From assembly GCA_018268955.1 (NCBI GenBank), contig JAFDVO010000006.1:62001-126000 (forward strand): a stretch of 64,000 nucleotides of DNA. Direction: 5' to 3'. The DNA is from Acidobacteriota bacterium (lineage in GTDB: Bacteria > Acidobacteriota > Vicinamibacteria > Vicinamibacterales > CAVVIG01). The notes beneath the pieces were generated by a model that saw only the letters and a program-made list of their open reading frames with translations, was not told the origin of the DNA and searched no databases. Both the position numbers and the translations under genes were made by a program. Positions 53,241 through 60,051 of this stretch are shown here, piece after piece (the first letter of the stretch is position 1; each line of letters starts with the position of its first letter).

Positions 53241-53356
53241 GAAAGCCCCTGCCTTCCCGCCGCAGACACGTGCGGCAGCAAGCGAGAACGGGACGAGCGC
53301 GATGGGCGAGGAGCAGCGTGCGGCAGCAGCCGCGCAGGACGGGCAGGATTCGACAT
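53231..53356 (-). CDS. 41-codon leader ORF overlapping pyrR
   Basis: Starts MSNPARPARLLPH and ends by overlapping the first ten bases of pyrR in another frame. Its ribosome site AGAGG is inside the proposed PyrR-binding stem, so PyrR could shut off its translation and, by coupling, that of pyrR. The peptide is Arg/Pro/Ser-rich, with no domain; its act of being translated probably matters more than its product. Confidence 0.5.
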   Translation of the reverse strand: MSNPARPARLLPHAAPRPSRSSRSRLLPHVSAAGRQGLSCL

Positions 53357-53360
53357 GGAC

Positions 53361-53386
53361 ACCTCTTCGCAACCTCACAGGGCCGC
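53361..53386 (-). promoter_or_regulatory. Candidate PyrR-binding RNA stem-loop
   Basis: The minus strand reads GCGGCCCTGTGAGGTTGCGA then AGAGG. The CCTGTGAGG loop between pairing GCGGC/GTTGC-like arms resembles the conserved PyrR site of mycobacterial and bacillary pyr leaders. It begins about 14 bases after the predicted transcription start. Confidence 0.6.
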
Positions 53387-53406
53387 GTTAAAGAGACAGC
53401 ATGGTG

Positions 53407-53412
53407 AGTATA
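53407..53412 (-). promoter_or_regulatory. -10 box of pyrR-pyrB-pyrC
   Basis: Minus-strand TATACT would start RNA near 53400, giving a leader of about 45 bases to the leader ORF that opens with the PyrR stem-loop. Confidence 0.45.
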
Positions 53413-53417
53413 TCTGA

Positions 53418-53524
53418 AATGCTAAACGCTAAAGCGGAATGCCAAACGGCTGGCCGTCGCGATTCCAGCGAACGCGTGCTGAATCGACCGATTCGCAATC
53501 AGCATTTGGCATTTAGCGATTGGT
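53418..53524. repeat. Heptamer element between divergent pyr promoters
   Basis: The left arm is AATGCTA-AACGCTA-AAGCGGA-ATGCCAA (53418-53445) and the right arm GATTCGC-AATCAGC-ATTTGGC-ATTTAGC-GATTGGT (53490-53524), inverted to each other. The last unit touches the pyrK -10 box. Confidence 0.75.
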
Positions 53525-53529
53525 ATACT
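53524..53529 (+). promoter_or_regulatory. -10 box six bases before pyrK
   Basis: TATACT, six bases, then ATG 53536, without a ribosome site. The expected -35 position falls in the heptamer repeat and is poor. Confidence 0.5.
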
Positions 53530-53535
53530 GCCCTG

Positions 53536-54348
53536 ATGCCCTTCGACATTCCAGCCGTCGTGGTCGCGAACACGCGGCTCTCGGCTGACTACAACGTGCT
53601 GGCGCTGGCAGCGCCGGACATTGCGGCCGCAGCCACACCGGGGCAGTTCGTGATGGTGAAGGCCGCGGCTGGCAACGACCCGCTGCTGCGCAGGCCGTTC
53701 TCGCTCTTCGAAGTCCTGCGGGATGCGGAAGGGCGCGCCACAGGACTCTCGATCCTCGTCAAGCGGATCGGCCCCTCGACCCGCCTGCTCTACGACGCCA
53801 GGGTCGGTGACACCGTCGCGTGCCTCGGTCCCCTCGGGCAGCCGTTCACGCTGCTGGACCCGCCAGCAGAAGGCTGGATGGTCGCCGGCGGCGTCGGCCT
53901 CGCCCCATTCTGGACGCTCGCTGAAGCGCTCGTCGCGCGCGGCGTGAAGACCACGCTGTTCTACGGCGCACGCAAGGGCGAGGAGCTGTTCTACCTGGAT
54001 TACTTCCGCCGCCTCCGCGTCGAGCTGGTGCTGACCACGGAGGATGGGAGCGTGGGCGAGAAGGGGCGCGTGATCGCCCCGCTCGAACGGCGGCTCGCCT
54101 CGCACCCGTCCGATCAGGCGATCACGCTGTATGCGTGCGGTCCCGAGGGCATGCTCGAAGCGACGGCGCACACCGCCGCGAAGTACGAACGGCACTGCGA
54201 GGTGTCGGTCGAGCGGATCATGGGTTGCGGCATGGGCGGCTGCTACAGCTGCATCGTCCCCATGAAGAGCGCAACCGGCGGCTTCCACCATGTGCGGTCG
54301 TGCATGGCCGGTCCGGTGCTCGACGCGGCGCAGATTGTGTGGGAGTGA
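53536..54348 (+). CDS. pyrK: Dihydroorotate dehydrogenase electron-transfer subunit
   Basis: 270 residues. It carries FAD and a [2Fe-2S] cluster and passes electrons from PyrD to NAD. PLLRRPFSLFEVL binds FAD, MVAGGVGLAPFWTLAEAL binds NAD, and CGMGGCYSCIV with a later Cys in HHVRSCMAG holds the cluster. Its presence identifies the PyrD as type 1B. The last codons overlap the proposed GTG of pyrD. Confidence 0.96.
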   Translation: MPFDIPAVVVANTRLSADYNVLALAAPDIAAAATPGQFVMVKAAAGNDPLLRRPFSLFEVLRDAEGRATGLSILVKRIGPSTRLLYDARVGDTVACLGPLGQPFTLLDPPAEGWMVAGGVGLAPFWTLAEALVARGVKTTLFYGARKGEELFYLDYFRRLRVELVLTTEDGSVGEKGRVIAPLERRLASHPSDQAITLYACGPEGMLEATAHTAAKYERHCEVSVERIMGCGMGGCYSCIVPMKSATGGFHHVRSCMAGPVLDAAQIVWE

Positions 54349-55373
54349 CGGTGGGGACTCGGAATTCGGGACTCGGGGCTGGGGACGCGGAGTTGGCAAC
54401 TGGGAACTCGGAATTGGGGACTCGGGATTCGGAACTCGGGGCTCGGGCTGCGGACATCGACCTGTCGGTCCGGATCGGCTCGCTCACGCTGGCGAACCCG
54501 GTGATGTCGGCGAGCGGGTGCTTCGGGTACGGCGTCGAGTACGCCGGTGCCGTGGACCTGTCGTCGCTCGGTGGTGTGGTCGTCAAGGGGCTCTTCCTGA
54601 AGGAGCGCGAGGGCCATCCCGCTCCCCGGATCGTCGAGACGCCGGCCGGGATGATCAACGCGATCGGCCTGCAGGGGATCGGCGTGCACCGGTTCGTCAG
54701 CGAGAAGCTGCCGGAACTGCGTGAGCGCAAGGCGACGGTGGTCGTGAACGTGTGCGGCACGAGCGTCGAGGAGTACGCGGAGGTATCGCGCATCCTCTCG
54801 GATGCCGAAGGGGTTCACGCGATCGAGCTGAACATCTCGTGCCCGAACATCAAGGAAGGCGGCATCCAGTTCGGATGCAGCCTGATGGGTACGCACGATG
54901 TCGTCAGCGCCGTGCGCAAGGTCACCTCGCTGCCGCTGATTCCCAAGCTCACGCCGAACGTCACCGACCCCTCGTCTTTCGCACGCGCCGCTGAGGAAGC
55001 AGGGGCGGATGCGGTGTCGCTGGTCAACACGTTCCTGGCGCTCGCGATCGACGTCGAGAGCCGCCGACCGAAGATCTCGAACGGCATGGGCGGCCTGAGC
55101 GGGCCGGCCATCCGGCCAATCGCGGTCCGCATGGTCTACGAGTGCCGCCAGGCGGTGACGATCCCCGTCGTCGGCATGGGCGGCATCATGGACGCGCGCG
55201 ATGCGCTCGAGTTCCTCATCGCCGGCGCAACCGCCGTGCAGGTCGGCACCGCCAACTTCGTCGACCCATTCATCTGGAACAAGATCATCGGCGGCATCGA
55301 GGACTACCTCCGCCGCCACGACATCGCCCGCGCCACCGACCTGATCGGCTCGGTCGACATGGGCAAGCACTGA
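54345..55373 (+). CDS. pyrD: Dihydroorotate dehydrogenase, type 1B catalytic subunit, with repeat-derived N-terminus
   Basis: 342 residues from GTG 54345. The FMN barrel starts near IDLSVRIGSLTLANPVMSASG, with catalytic Cys in LNISCPNIKEGG and phosphate site VGMGGIMDARDAL. The barrel of normal length begins only at ~residue 37. The first ~35 codons come from a period-7 DNA repeat and encode GTRNSGL-GAGDAEL-ATGNSEL-GTRDSEL. The only upstream starts are GTG 54345 or 54351, which overlap or touch pyrK, and TTGs inside the repeat. The enzyme is certain, the start is open. Confidence 0.93.
   Translation: MTVGTRNSGLGAGDAELATGNSELGTRDSELGARAADIDLSVRIGSLTLANPVMSASGCFGYGVEYAGAVDLSSLGGVVVKGLFLKEREGHPAPRIVETPAGMINAIGLQGIGVHRFVSEKLPELRERKATVVVNVCGTSVEEYAEVSRILSDAEGVHAIELNISCPNIKEGGIQFGCSLMGTHDVVSAVRKVTSLPLIPKLTPNVTDPSSFARAAEEAGADAVSLVNTFLALAIDVESRRPKISNGMGGLSGPAIRPIAVRMVYECRQAVTIPVVGMGGIMDARDALEFLIAGATAVQVGTANFVDPFIWNKIIGGIEDYLRRHDIARATDLIGSVDMGKH
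54354..54451. repeat. Fourteen heptamers inside the pyrD frame
   Basis: Units vary around GGGACTC and GGAATTC without indels for 98 bases. Three units make 21 bases, so the reading frame repeats every seven residues. No stop codon arises in the pyrD frame. Confidence 0.9.
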
Positions 55374-55380
55374 AGTCCCA

Positions 55381-55489
55381 GATTGCCAATTGCTGATTGC
55401 TGATTGGATTCGGATTAGCGATTAGCGATTAGCGATTAGCGATTGGCAGTTGGCGATTAGCGATTAGCGATTGACGATTAGCGATTAGC
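55381..55489. repeat. Heptamer array, GATTAGC family
   Basis: GATTGCC-AATTGCT-GATTGCT-GATTGGA, a 4-base break, then eleven units mostly GATTAGC (55413-55489). It ends 6 bases before the pyrF ATG and leaves no room for a Shine-Dalgarno sequence. Confidence 0.9.
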
Positions 55490-55495
55490 ACTTGC

Positions 55496-56200
55496 ATGAC
55501 TGAACTCCTCGTAGCCCTCGATGTCGACACGGTGGATGAAGCCCGCGCGCTGGCGAACACGCTGCGCGGCTGGGTGGGCGGGTTCAAGATCGGGAGCCGC
55601 CTCTTCACCGCGCACGGACCTGCCTTCGTGGAGGAACTGGTCGCGAAGGGGGACCGCGTGTTCCTCGACCTGAAGTTCCACGACATCCCGAACACCGTGG
55701 CTGGCGCGGTGGCGGCCGCGACGCGGCTCGGCGTGTGGATGGTCAACGTGCATGCGGGCGGCGGCCTCGAAATGATGCGCGCGGCACGTGCTGCGGCAGA
55801 CGAGGAGGCGGCGAAGCGCTCGGCTGGCCCTCCGCTCGTCATCGCCGTCACGGTCCTCACCAGCTTCAGCCAGGAGGGGCTCGCCGCCACCGGCATCACC
55901 ACGCCGATCCCGGATCAGGTGCGTCGGCTCGCGCTGCTCGCCCAGGACGCCGGCCTCGACGGTGTGGTCGCCTCCCCGCAGGAGATCACGCTCATTCGCG
56001 AAGCCTGCGATCCACGATTCGCCATCGTCACGCCCGGCATCCGCGGCGCCGGTGACGCGAAGGGTGACCAGAACCGCACCGCATCCGCCGCTGGCGCGCT
56101 CGCCGCAGGCGCGAGCTACCTTGTCGTTGGAAGGCCAATCATCGCCGCCGCCGACCCGCGCGCCGCCGCGCAGAAGATTGCAGAGGAGTGCCGGGGCTAA
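55496..56200 (+). CDS. pyrF: Orotidine 5'-phosphate decarboxylase
   Basis: 234 residues, cytoplasmic TIM barrel. It makes UMP from OMP. LLVALDVDTVDEARAL, FLDLKFHDIPNTVAGAV with the catalytic Asp-Lys pair, and the C-terminal VVGRPIIAAADPRAAA phosphate site identify it. Directly upstream there is only heptamer repeat, so translation depends on coupling to pyrD or on the repeat RNA itself. A repeat element follows it too. Confidence 0.96.
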   Translation: MTELLVALDVDTVDEARALANTLRGWVGGFKIGSRLFTAHGPAFVEELVAKGDRVFLDLKFHDIPNTVAGAVAAATRLGVWMVNVHAGGGLEMMRAARAAADEEAAKRSAGPPLVIAVTVLTSFSQEGLAATGITTPIPDQVRRLALLAQDAGLDGVVASPQEITLIREACDPRFAIVTPGIRGAGDAKGDQNRTASAAGALAAGASYLVVGRPIIAAADPRAAAQKIAEECRG

Positions 56201-56422
56201 CGGGAGGGCTGGTGGGGCAGGTAGGGCTGGTGGGGCAGGTAGGGCTGGTGGCGCAGGTAGGGCTGGTGGGGCGGGTAGGGCAGGTAGGGCTGGTAGCTGA
56301 AAGGGCTGCTGGGAAATAGACGAAGGGCCGGGTGAGCCGGGGAGACACGCGAGCGGGACATCAGTCCCACCCGCCTTGCCTGCCCTGCCCGCCCGGCCCT
56401 TTTGCTTCCCGGCCTTCCCGGC
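56201..56422. repeat. 9-base tandem repeats, inverted arms, second copy
   Basis: Nine units alternating GGTAGGGCT and GGTGGGGCA (56211-56291), then after ~75 bases CCACCCGCC-TTGCCTGCC-CTGCCCGCC (56367-56393) on the other strand. The units are shared with 34642-34716, and the place is again between convergent genes (pyrF and pal). Confidence 0.85.
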
Positions 56423-56995
56423 CTACTTCGCCGTGATGATGAAGTGACCGCGACGGTTCTGCGACCAGCAGGACTCGTCTTCGGTCGAGCAGAAGGGCTG
56501 TTCCTTGCCCTTGCTGATGACCGTGACGCGGCTGGCGGGCACTCCGAGGCTCACCAGGTAATCCTTCACCGCGTTCGCACGGCGGGTGCCGAGGGCGAGG
56601 TTGTACTCCGCGCTGCCGCGTGAGTCGCAGTGCCCTTCGACGGTGATCGCGGTGCTGCCCCAGCGCTTCAGCCAGTCTGCGTTCTTCGACAGCGAAGCCT
56701 TCGCATCGTCGCGAATCGTCGACTCGTCGAGATCGAAGAAGACGTCACCCAGCGGACGCTCGGCGTTGAGCTGATCGAGCGACTTCTGCGCGAAGATCTC
56801 GTCCTCGCTCAGCTGCCGCGGCGGTGGCGGTGGTGGCGGCGGTGGTGGTGGCGGCGGCGGTGGCGGTGGAGCCGGAGCAGCCGGTGGCGGTGGTGGCGGC
56901 GCGGGCGCCGGCGGTGGAACCTTCTTGGCGCACGCGCCCACGGTCATCACCGTGGTCAGCGCCAGTGCTGTCATCCAAACGTGCTTCCGGGTCAT
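56423..56995 (-). CDS. pal: Peptidoglycan-associated lipoprotein (Pal) with poly-proline linker
   Basis: 190 residues. The lipobox is TVGAC at ~residue 20. A run of prolines and alanines (residues ~25-60) leads to an OmpA-like domain: EGHCDSRGSAEYNLALGTRR binds diaminopimelate in peptidoglycan. It ties the outer membrane to the wall, as part of Tol-Pal, but no tol genes are near. The proline run is encoded by GGTGGCGGC-type repeats (about 56820-56925) that may vary in length. GGAG lies 9 bases before the ATG. Confidence 0.93.
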   Translation of the reverse strand: MTRKHVWMTALALTTVMTVGACAKKVPPPAPAPPPPPPAAPAPPPPPPPPPPPPPPPPPRQLSEDEIFAQKSLDQLNAERPLGDVFFDLDESTIRDDAKASLSKNADWLKRWGSTAITVEGHCDSRGSAEYNLALGTRRANAVKDYLVSLGVPASRVTVISKGKEQPFCSTEDESCWSQNRRGHFIITAK

Positions 56996-57023
56996 CGTCA
57001 CACTCCTCGGGTGGAGAGTCCGC

Positions 57024-57052
57024 AGCTTACAAAGCGTACGCGCGGGTGTCAA
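57024..57052 (-). promoter_or_regulatory. Promoter of pal
   Basis: Minus strand TTGACA (57052-57047), 17 bases, TAAGCT (57029-57024), 29 bases before the pal ATG. A perfect -35 with a modest -10. Confidence 0.65.
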
Positions 57053-57065
57053 TTCTTCACAAGAC

Positions 57066-57071
57066 TACAAT
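57066..57071 (+). promoter_or_regulatory. -10 box before the methyltransferase gene
   Basis: TACAAT ends 8 bases before ATG 57080, so the message would have at most 1-2 leader bases. Confidence 0.4.
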
Positions 57072-57079
57072 GACGTGCG

Positions 57080-57835
57080 ATGGACCACTTGCTGCGTGCG
57101 ACGGCCCTCGCGGAACAACGTCATTTCTGGTTTCGCGGCTTTCGTGCGTTCGTGACGCCGCTGCTCGATCGGGCCGCGGCCGGTCGCCGCAACCTGCGCT
57201 TGATCGATTGCGGGTGCGGAACGGGCAACAACCTTGGACTTCTAGGACGTTACGGCCAGGCGTTCGGATTCGACCTCACGGCGAGCGGCCTCGCGTTCGG
57301 CCGAGAAGCCGGACGTACCCGCCTCGCGCGCGCCTCGATCGGCGCCATCCCCTTTCGGGATGCCTCCTTCGATATCGTCACGTCGTTCGATGTCCTGTAT
57401 TCCCTGCCCGACGTCGTCGAGCACGCGGCTGCGCGTGAACTGTACCGCATTGCGAAGCCGGGCGCCTCATTGATCGTCAATGTCGCGGCGATGGAGATGC
57501 TGCGCGGGGATCATTCGGTGCTCAGCCACGAGCTCCGGCGGTACAGCCGGCAGAGCCTCGCAGGGCTCCTGACCGGCGCCGGGTTCGAGATCGAACGCAT
57601 CACCTACACCAACGCAGTCCTCTTCCCGCCCATGGCGGCGGCGCGGGCGCTGCAACGGATGCGCGGCCTCTCCGCCGAGCAGGAGGCGGACCAGGAGATC
57701 AGCGTCCCCGCGGCACCGGTGAACGCCGTGCTGACCGCCGCCCTGATGCTCGAAAGCCTCTGGCTGCGCGCGGGCGTGAACAACCCGTTCGGCAGCTCCC
57801 TGCTCTGCCTTGCCAGGAAGCCTCAGCGGGTGTGA
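57080..57835 (+). CDS. Class I SAM-dependent methyltransferase
   Basis: 251 residues. IDCGCGTGNNLGLLGRYG is the SAM-binding glycine loop, FGFDLTASGLAFGREAG follows as motif II, and DIVTSFDVLYSLPD as motif IV of the Methyltransf_11/25 type. It begins HLLRATALAEQRHFWFRG, common in enzymes acting on lipids or glycans of the envelope. The last helix is hydrophobic. The substrate is unknown. It converges with the TPR-methyltransferase gene, 2 bases apart. Confidence 0.85.
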   Translation: MDHLLRATALAEQRHFWFRGFRAFVTPLLDRAAAGRRNLRLIDCGCGTGNNLGLLGRYGQAFGFDLTASGLAFGREAGRTRLARASIGAIPFRDASFDIVTSFDVLYSLPDVVEHAAARELYRIAKPGASLIVNVAAMEMLRGDHSVLSHELRRYSRQSLAGLLTGAGFEIERITYTNAVLFPPMAAARALQRMRGLSAEQEADQEISVPAAPVNAVLTAALMLESLWLRAGVNNPFGSSLLCLARKPQRV

Positions 57836-57837
57836 CG

Positions 57838-60012
57838 CTAGCGAGAGGCGGGGGCGGACAGCGCCGCGAGTGCAACGCGGGGTGCGTCCCATCCCGGGCG
57901 AAGATCGGCTGCCCGCCGCCAGTGATGCTCGGCCAGCGAGAGGTCATGGAGCGCCCGGCAGGAGAGCCCGAGCTCGTAGTGCGCGCCAGCCCAGTCCGGT
58001 TCACGCTCGAGGGCCGACCGGAGGACGTCGACCGACTCACGCAGCCGATTGAGCTGTCGCAGGCAGACGCCGAGCTCCTTGAGCGGCGCGGACCAGTTCG
58101 GGGCACGATGGTGCACCGCTTCGAACGCCTCGAGCGCGCCAGCGTCGTCGCCCACTGCGCGCCGGGATAAACCCACCTCGTACCACAGCGTCCGCTCTGT
58201 GCACCCCAACTCCGCTGCGCGGACCAGCTGTGTGATGGCGTCGTTGCATTGGCCGAGACGCCGCAACCGGATCCCAAGCTCGAAGCAAGGGGCCTCCCAT
58301 TGAGGCGCGAGGGCGATGGCCCGTTCGAAGTCAGCAAGGCCTGCTGCGTCGCCATGCAGGCGGCTGCGAACCAGCGCGAGGACGTGGTGGGCAGCCGCTG
58401 ACGCCGGATCCACGGCGACGGCCCGCTCGAGCAACGCGAGCGCAGCCACGTCGTTGCCCTGATGGTACCTGATGGCGCCCAGCTCCAGAAGCGGCCAGCC
58501 CCAGTCGGGATCGCGCGCAATCGCACGCTCGAACCACGACACCGCGGCCGCAGGCCCCTCGGCGCGAGCTGCCACAAGGCCGCGACTGTAGTACGGCGGT
58601 GCCCAGTCAGGGTCGATCTCCATCGCCCGTTCGAAGGACGCCGTGGCCCCACGATCGTCTCCGAGCGCGACGCGTGCCTGGCCCAGGTCGTAGTGCGCGT
58701 GGAGGTGACCTGGTGACAGGCCAACGGCTCGCTCGAACCACGGTATCGCGGCTGCCGCGCCCTCCAGACGACCCTTGACCAGGCCGAGCACATGGCAGGG
58801 CGCATCCCACGCCGGTTCGAGCGCGATCGCTCGTTCCAACTGCGTGACGGCGTTGCTGTCGTCCCCGCTGTGGTAGCTGAGACGACCGAGTTCATACCAT
58901 GCGACGGCACACTGCGGATTGAGGCGCGCCGCCTCTGCGAACAGCGGCGCGGCGACATCGTCCTGGCCGAGATGCAGCGCGACGCGTGCGCGCTCCAAGA
59001 GTGGCTGGTCCCACGCGGGCGCAAGGCCATGCGCGTCCTGAAGGTATCGATCCGCATCCTCCCACCGGTCGCGCTCCATCAGGTGTACAGCAATCCGGAC
59101 GAGCACCTCGGCATCGCCAGCTGCGTCCTCCGCGGCGAGCCGAATCTGCTCCTCGGCACGCTCCGGATCTCCTTCCATCTCGTAGGTGCTCGCCATGCCG
59201 AGGTGACGCATGCGCCAGCCACGCGACAGGCGCGCCCGCAATGGTGGCCCCGCGTGCGCGTCGTCGGCACCGAGCGAGGCGTGGAACGCGGCGAGGTCGA
59301 CCGTCTCGTCGCAGAACGCGTCGATCGCATCGCGTGCCGCGGCGTCGAGCGTCGAGGGGAAGACGACGCCCATCCCTGACGGACAGCGGGTCAGGATGCG
59401 GCGCTCGTGGCTCGCCGGGATCGGAAGCTTCTTGAACGCGTCGACCATGTGCCAGTGCAGCACATCGTGGAAGACGAACACGCATGACGGTGACGCGTGC
59501 GGCAGGGCACCAGCGAAGTCGCGTGTCAGCTGTTCGTTGGCATGGAAACCGTCGATCAACACGAGATCGAGCGGTTCACCGCCGAACTCGGTCGCCACCA
59601 CCTGCGCGACGTCCCTCGGAGACAAGGCGTCGACCACGCGGACGGACAGGTGCTCCTCCGAGGCGATCTGCATCGTCAGCGACGCGCCGAGTCCGGCGGC
59701 GCTGCCCTCCAGCCCGGCATCCATCGCAACAATGACTGACTCCGGGAGGATCATCCCCAGCGCGATCGCACTCCAGCCGAACGCGTTCCCGACGATCAGG
59801 ATGCGGCGCGGTCGGTACGCACCTTCGCACAGCCCTTCGAGGAAGTGGATCTCCTGCGGCGCGAGCCCACCTCCGACGTTCATCGTCTCGCCGTTCGCGC
59901 GCTGGAAATGCGTGAAGGGGCAATCCGGGTCGTCGAAGTACCGCGGGTTCAGGCCTGTCCGTGCGAGGAATCCGTGCCGTCGGTACGCTTTGAGCAGTCG
60001 GGCGAGCAGCAT
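57838..60012 (-). CDS. SAM-methyltransferase-like domain fused to about 13 TPRs
   Basis: 724 residues. Residues ~60-200 have a Rossmann fold of the Methyltransf_24/CmcI type (ILIVGNAFGWSAIALGM, LDLVLIDGFHANEQL, VFVFHDVLHWHM). From ~275 to the end there are about 13 TPRs, each ~34 residues, many with the same APxWxxPxxELG phrase (APSWEAP-like: ALAPQWEAPCFELG, EIDPDWAPPYYSRG). The regularity suggests recent repeat growth. It probably modifies a polymer with the TPRs holding the substrate or protein partners. It is 39 bases after the radical SAM gene. Confidence 0.8.
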   Translation of the reverse strand: MLLARLLKAYRRHGFLARTGLNPRYFDDPDCPFTHFQRANGETMNVGGGLAPQEIHFLEGLCEGAYRPRRILIVGNAFGWSAIALGMILPESVIVAMDAGLEGSAAGLGASLTMQIASEEHLSVRVVDALSPRDVAQVVATEFGGEPLDLVLIDGFHANEQLTRDFAGALPHASPSCVFVFHDVLHWHMVDAFKKLPIPASHERRILTRCPSGMGVVFPSTLDAAARDAIDAFCDETVDLAAFHASLGADDAHAGPPLRARLSRGWRMRHLGMASTYEMEGDPERAEEQIRLAAEDAAGDAEVLVRIAVHLMERDRWEDADRYLQDAHGLAPAWDQPLLERARVALHLGQDDVAAPLFAEAARLNPQCAVAWYELGRLSYHSGDDSNAVTQLERAIALEPAWDAPCHVLGLVKGRLEGAAAAIPWFERAVGLSPGHLHAHYDLGQARVALGDDRGATASFERAMEIDPDWAPPYYSRGLVAARAEGPAAAVSWFERAIARDPDWGWPLLELGAIRYHQGNDVAALALLERAVAVDPASAAAHHVLALVRSRLHGDAAGLADFERAIALAPQWEAPCFELGIRLRRLGQCNDAITQLVRAAELGCTERTLWYEVGLSRRAVGDDAGALEAFEAVHHRAPNWSAPLKELGVCLRQLNRLRESVDVLRSALEREPDWAGAHYELGLSCRALHDLSLAEHHWRRAADLRPGWDAPRVALAALSAPASR

Positions 60013-60051
60013 GGTCCTACCGGGCTTGAGGATCGTGGGTGCGAGGCGGCA

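Noticed and set aside
54354-55489. CRISPR array in the pyr repeats
   Set aside because: Units are 7 bases, degenerate and without spacers; no cas genes are in the window.
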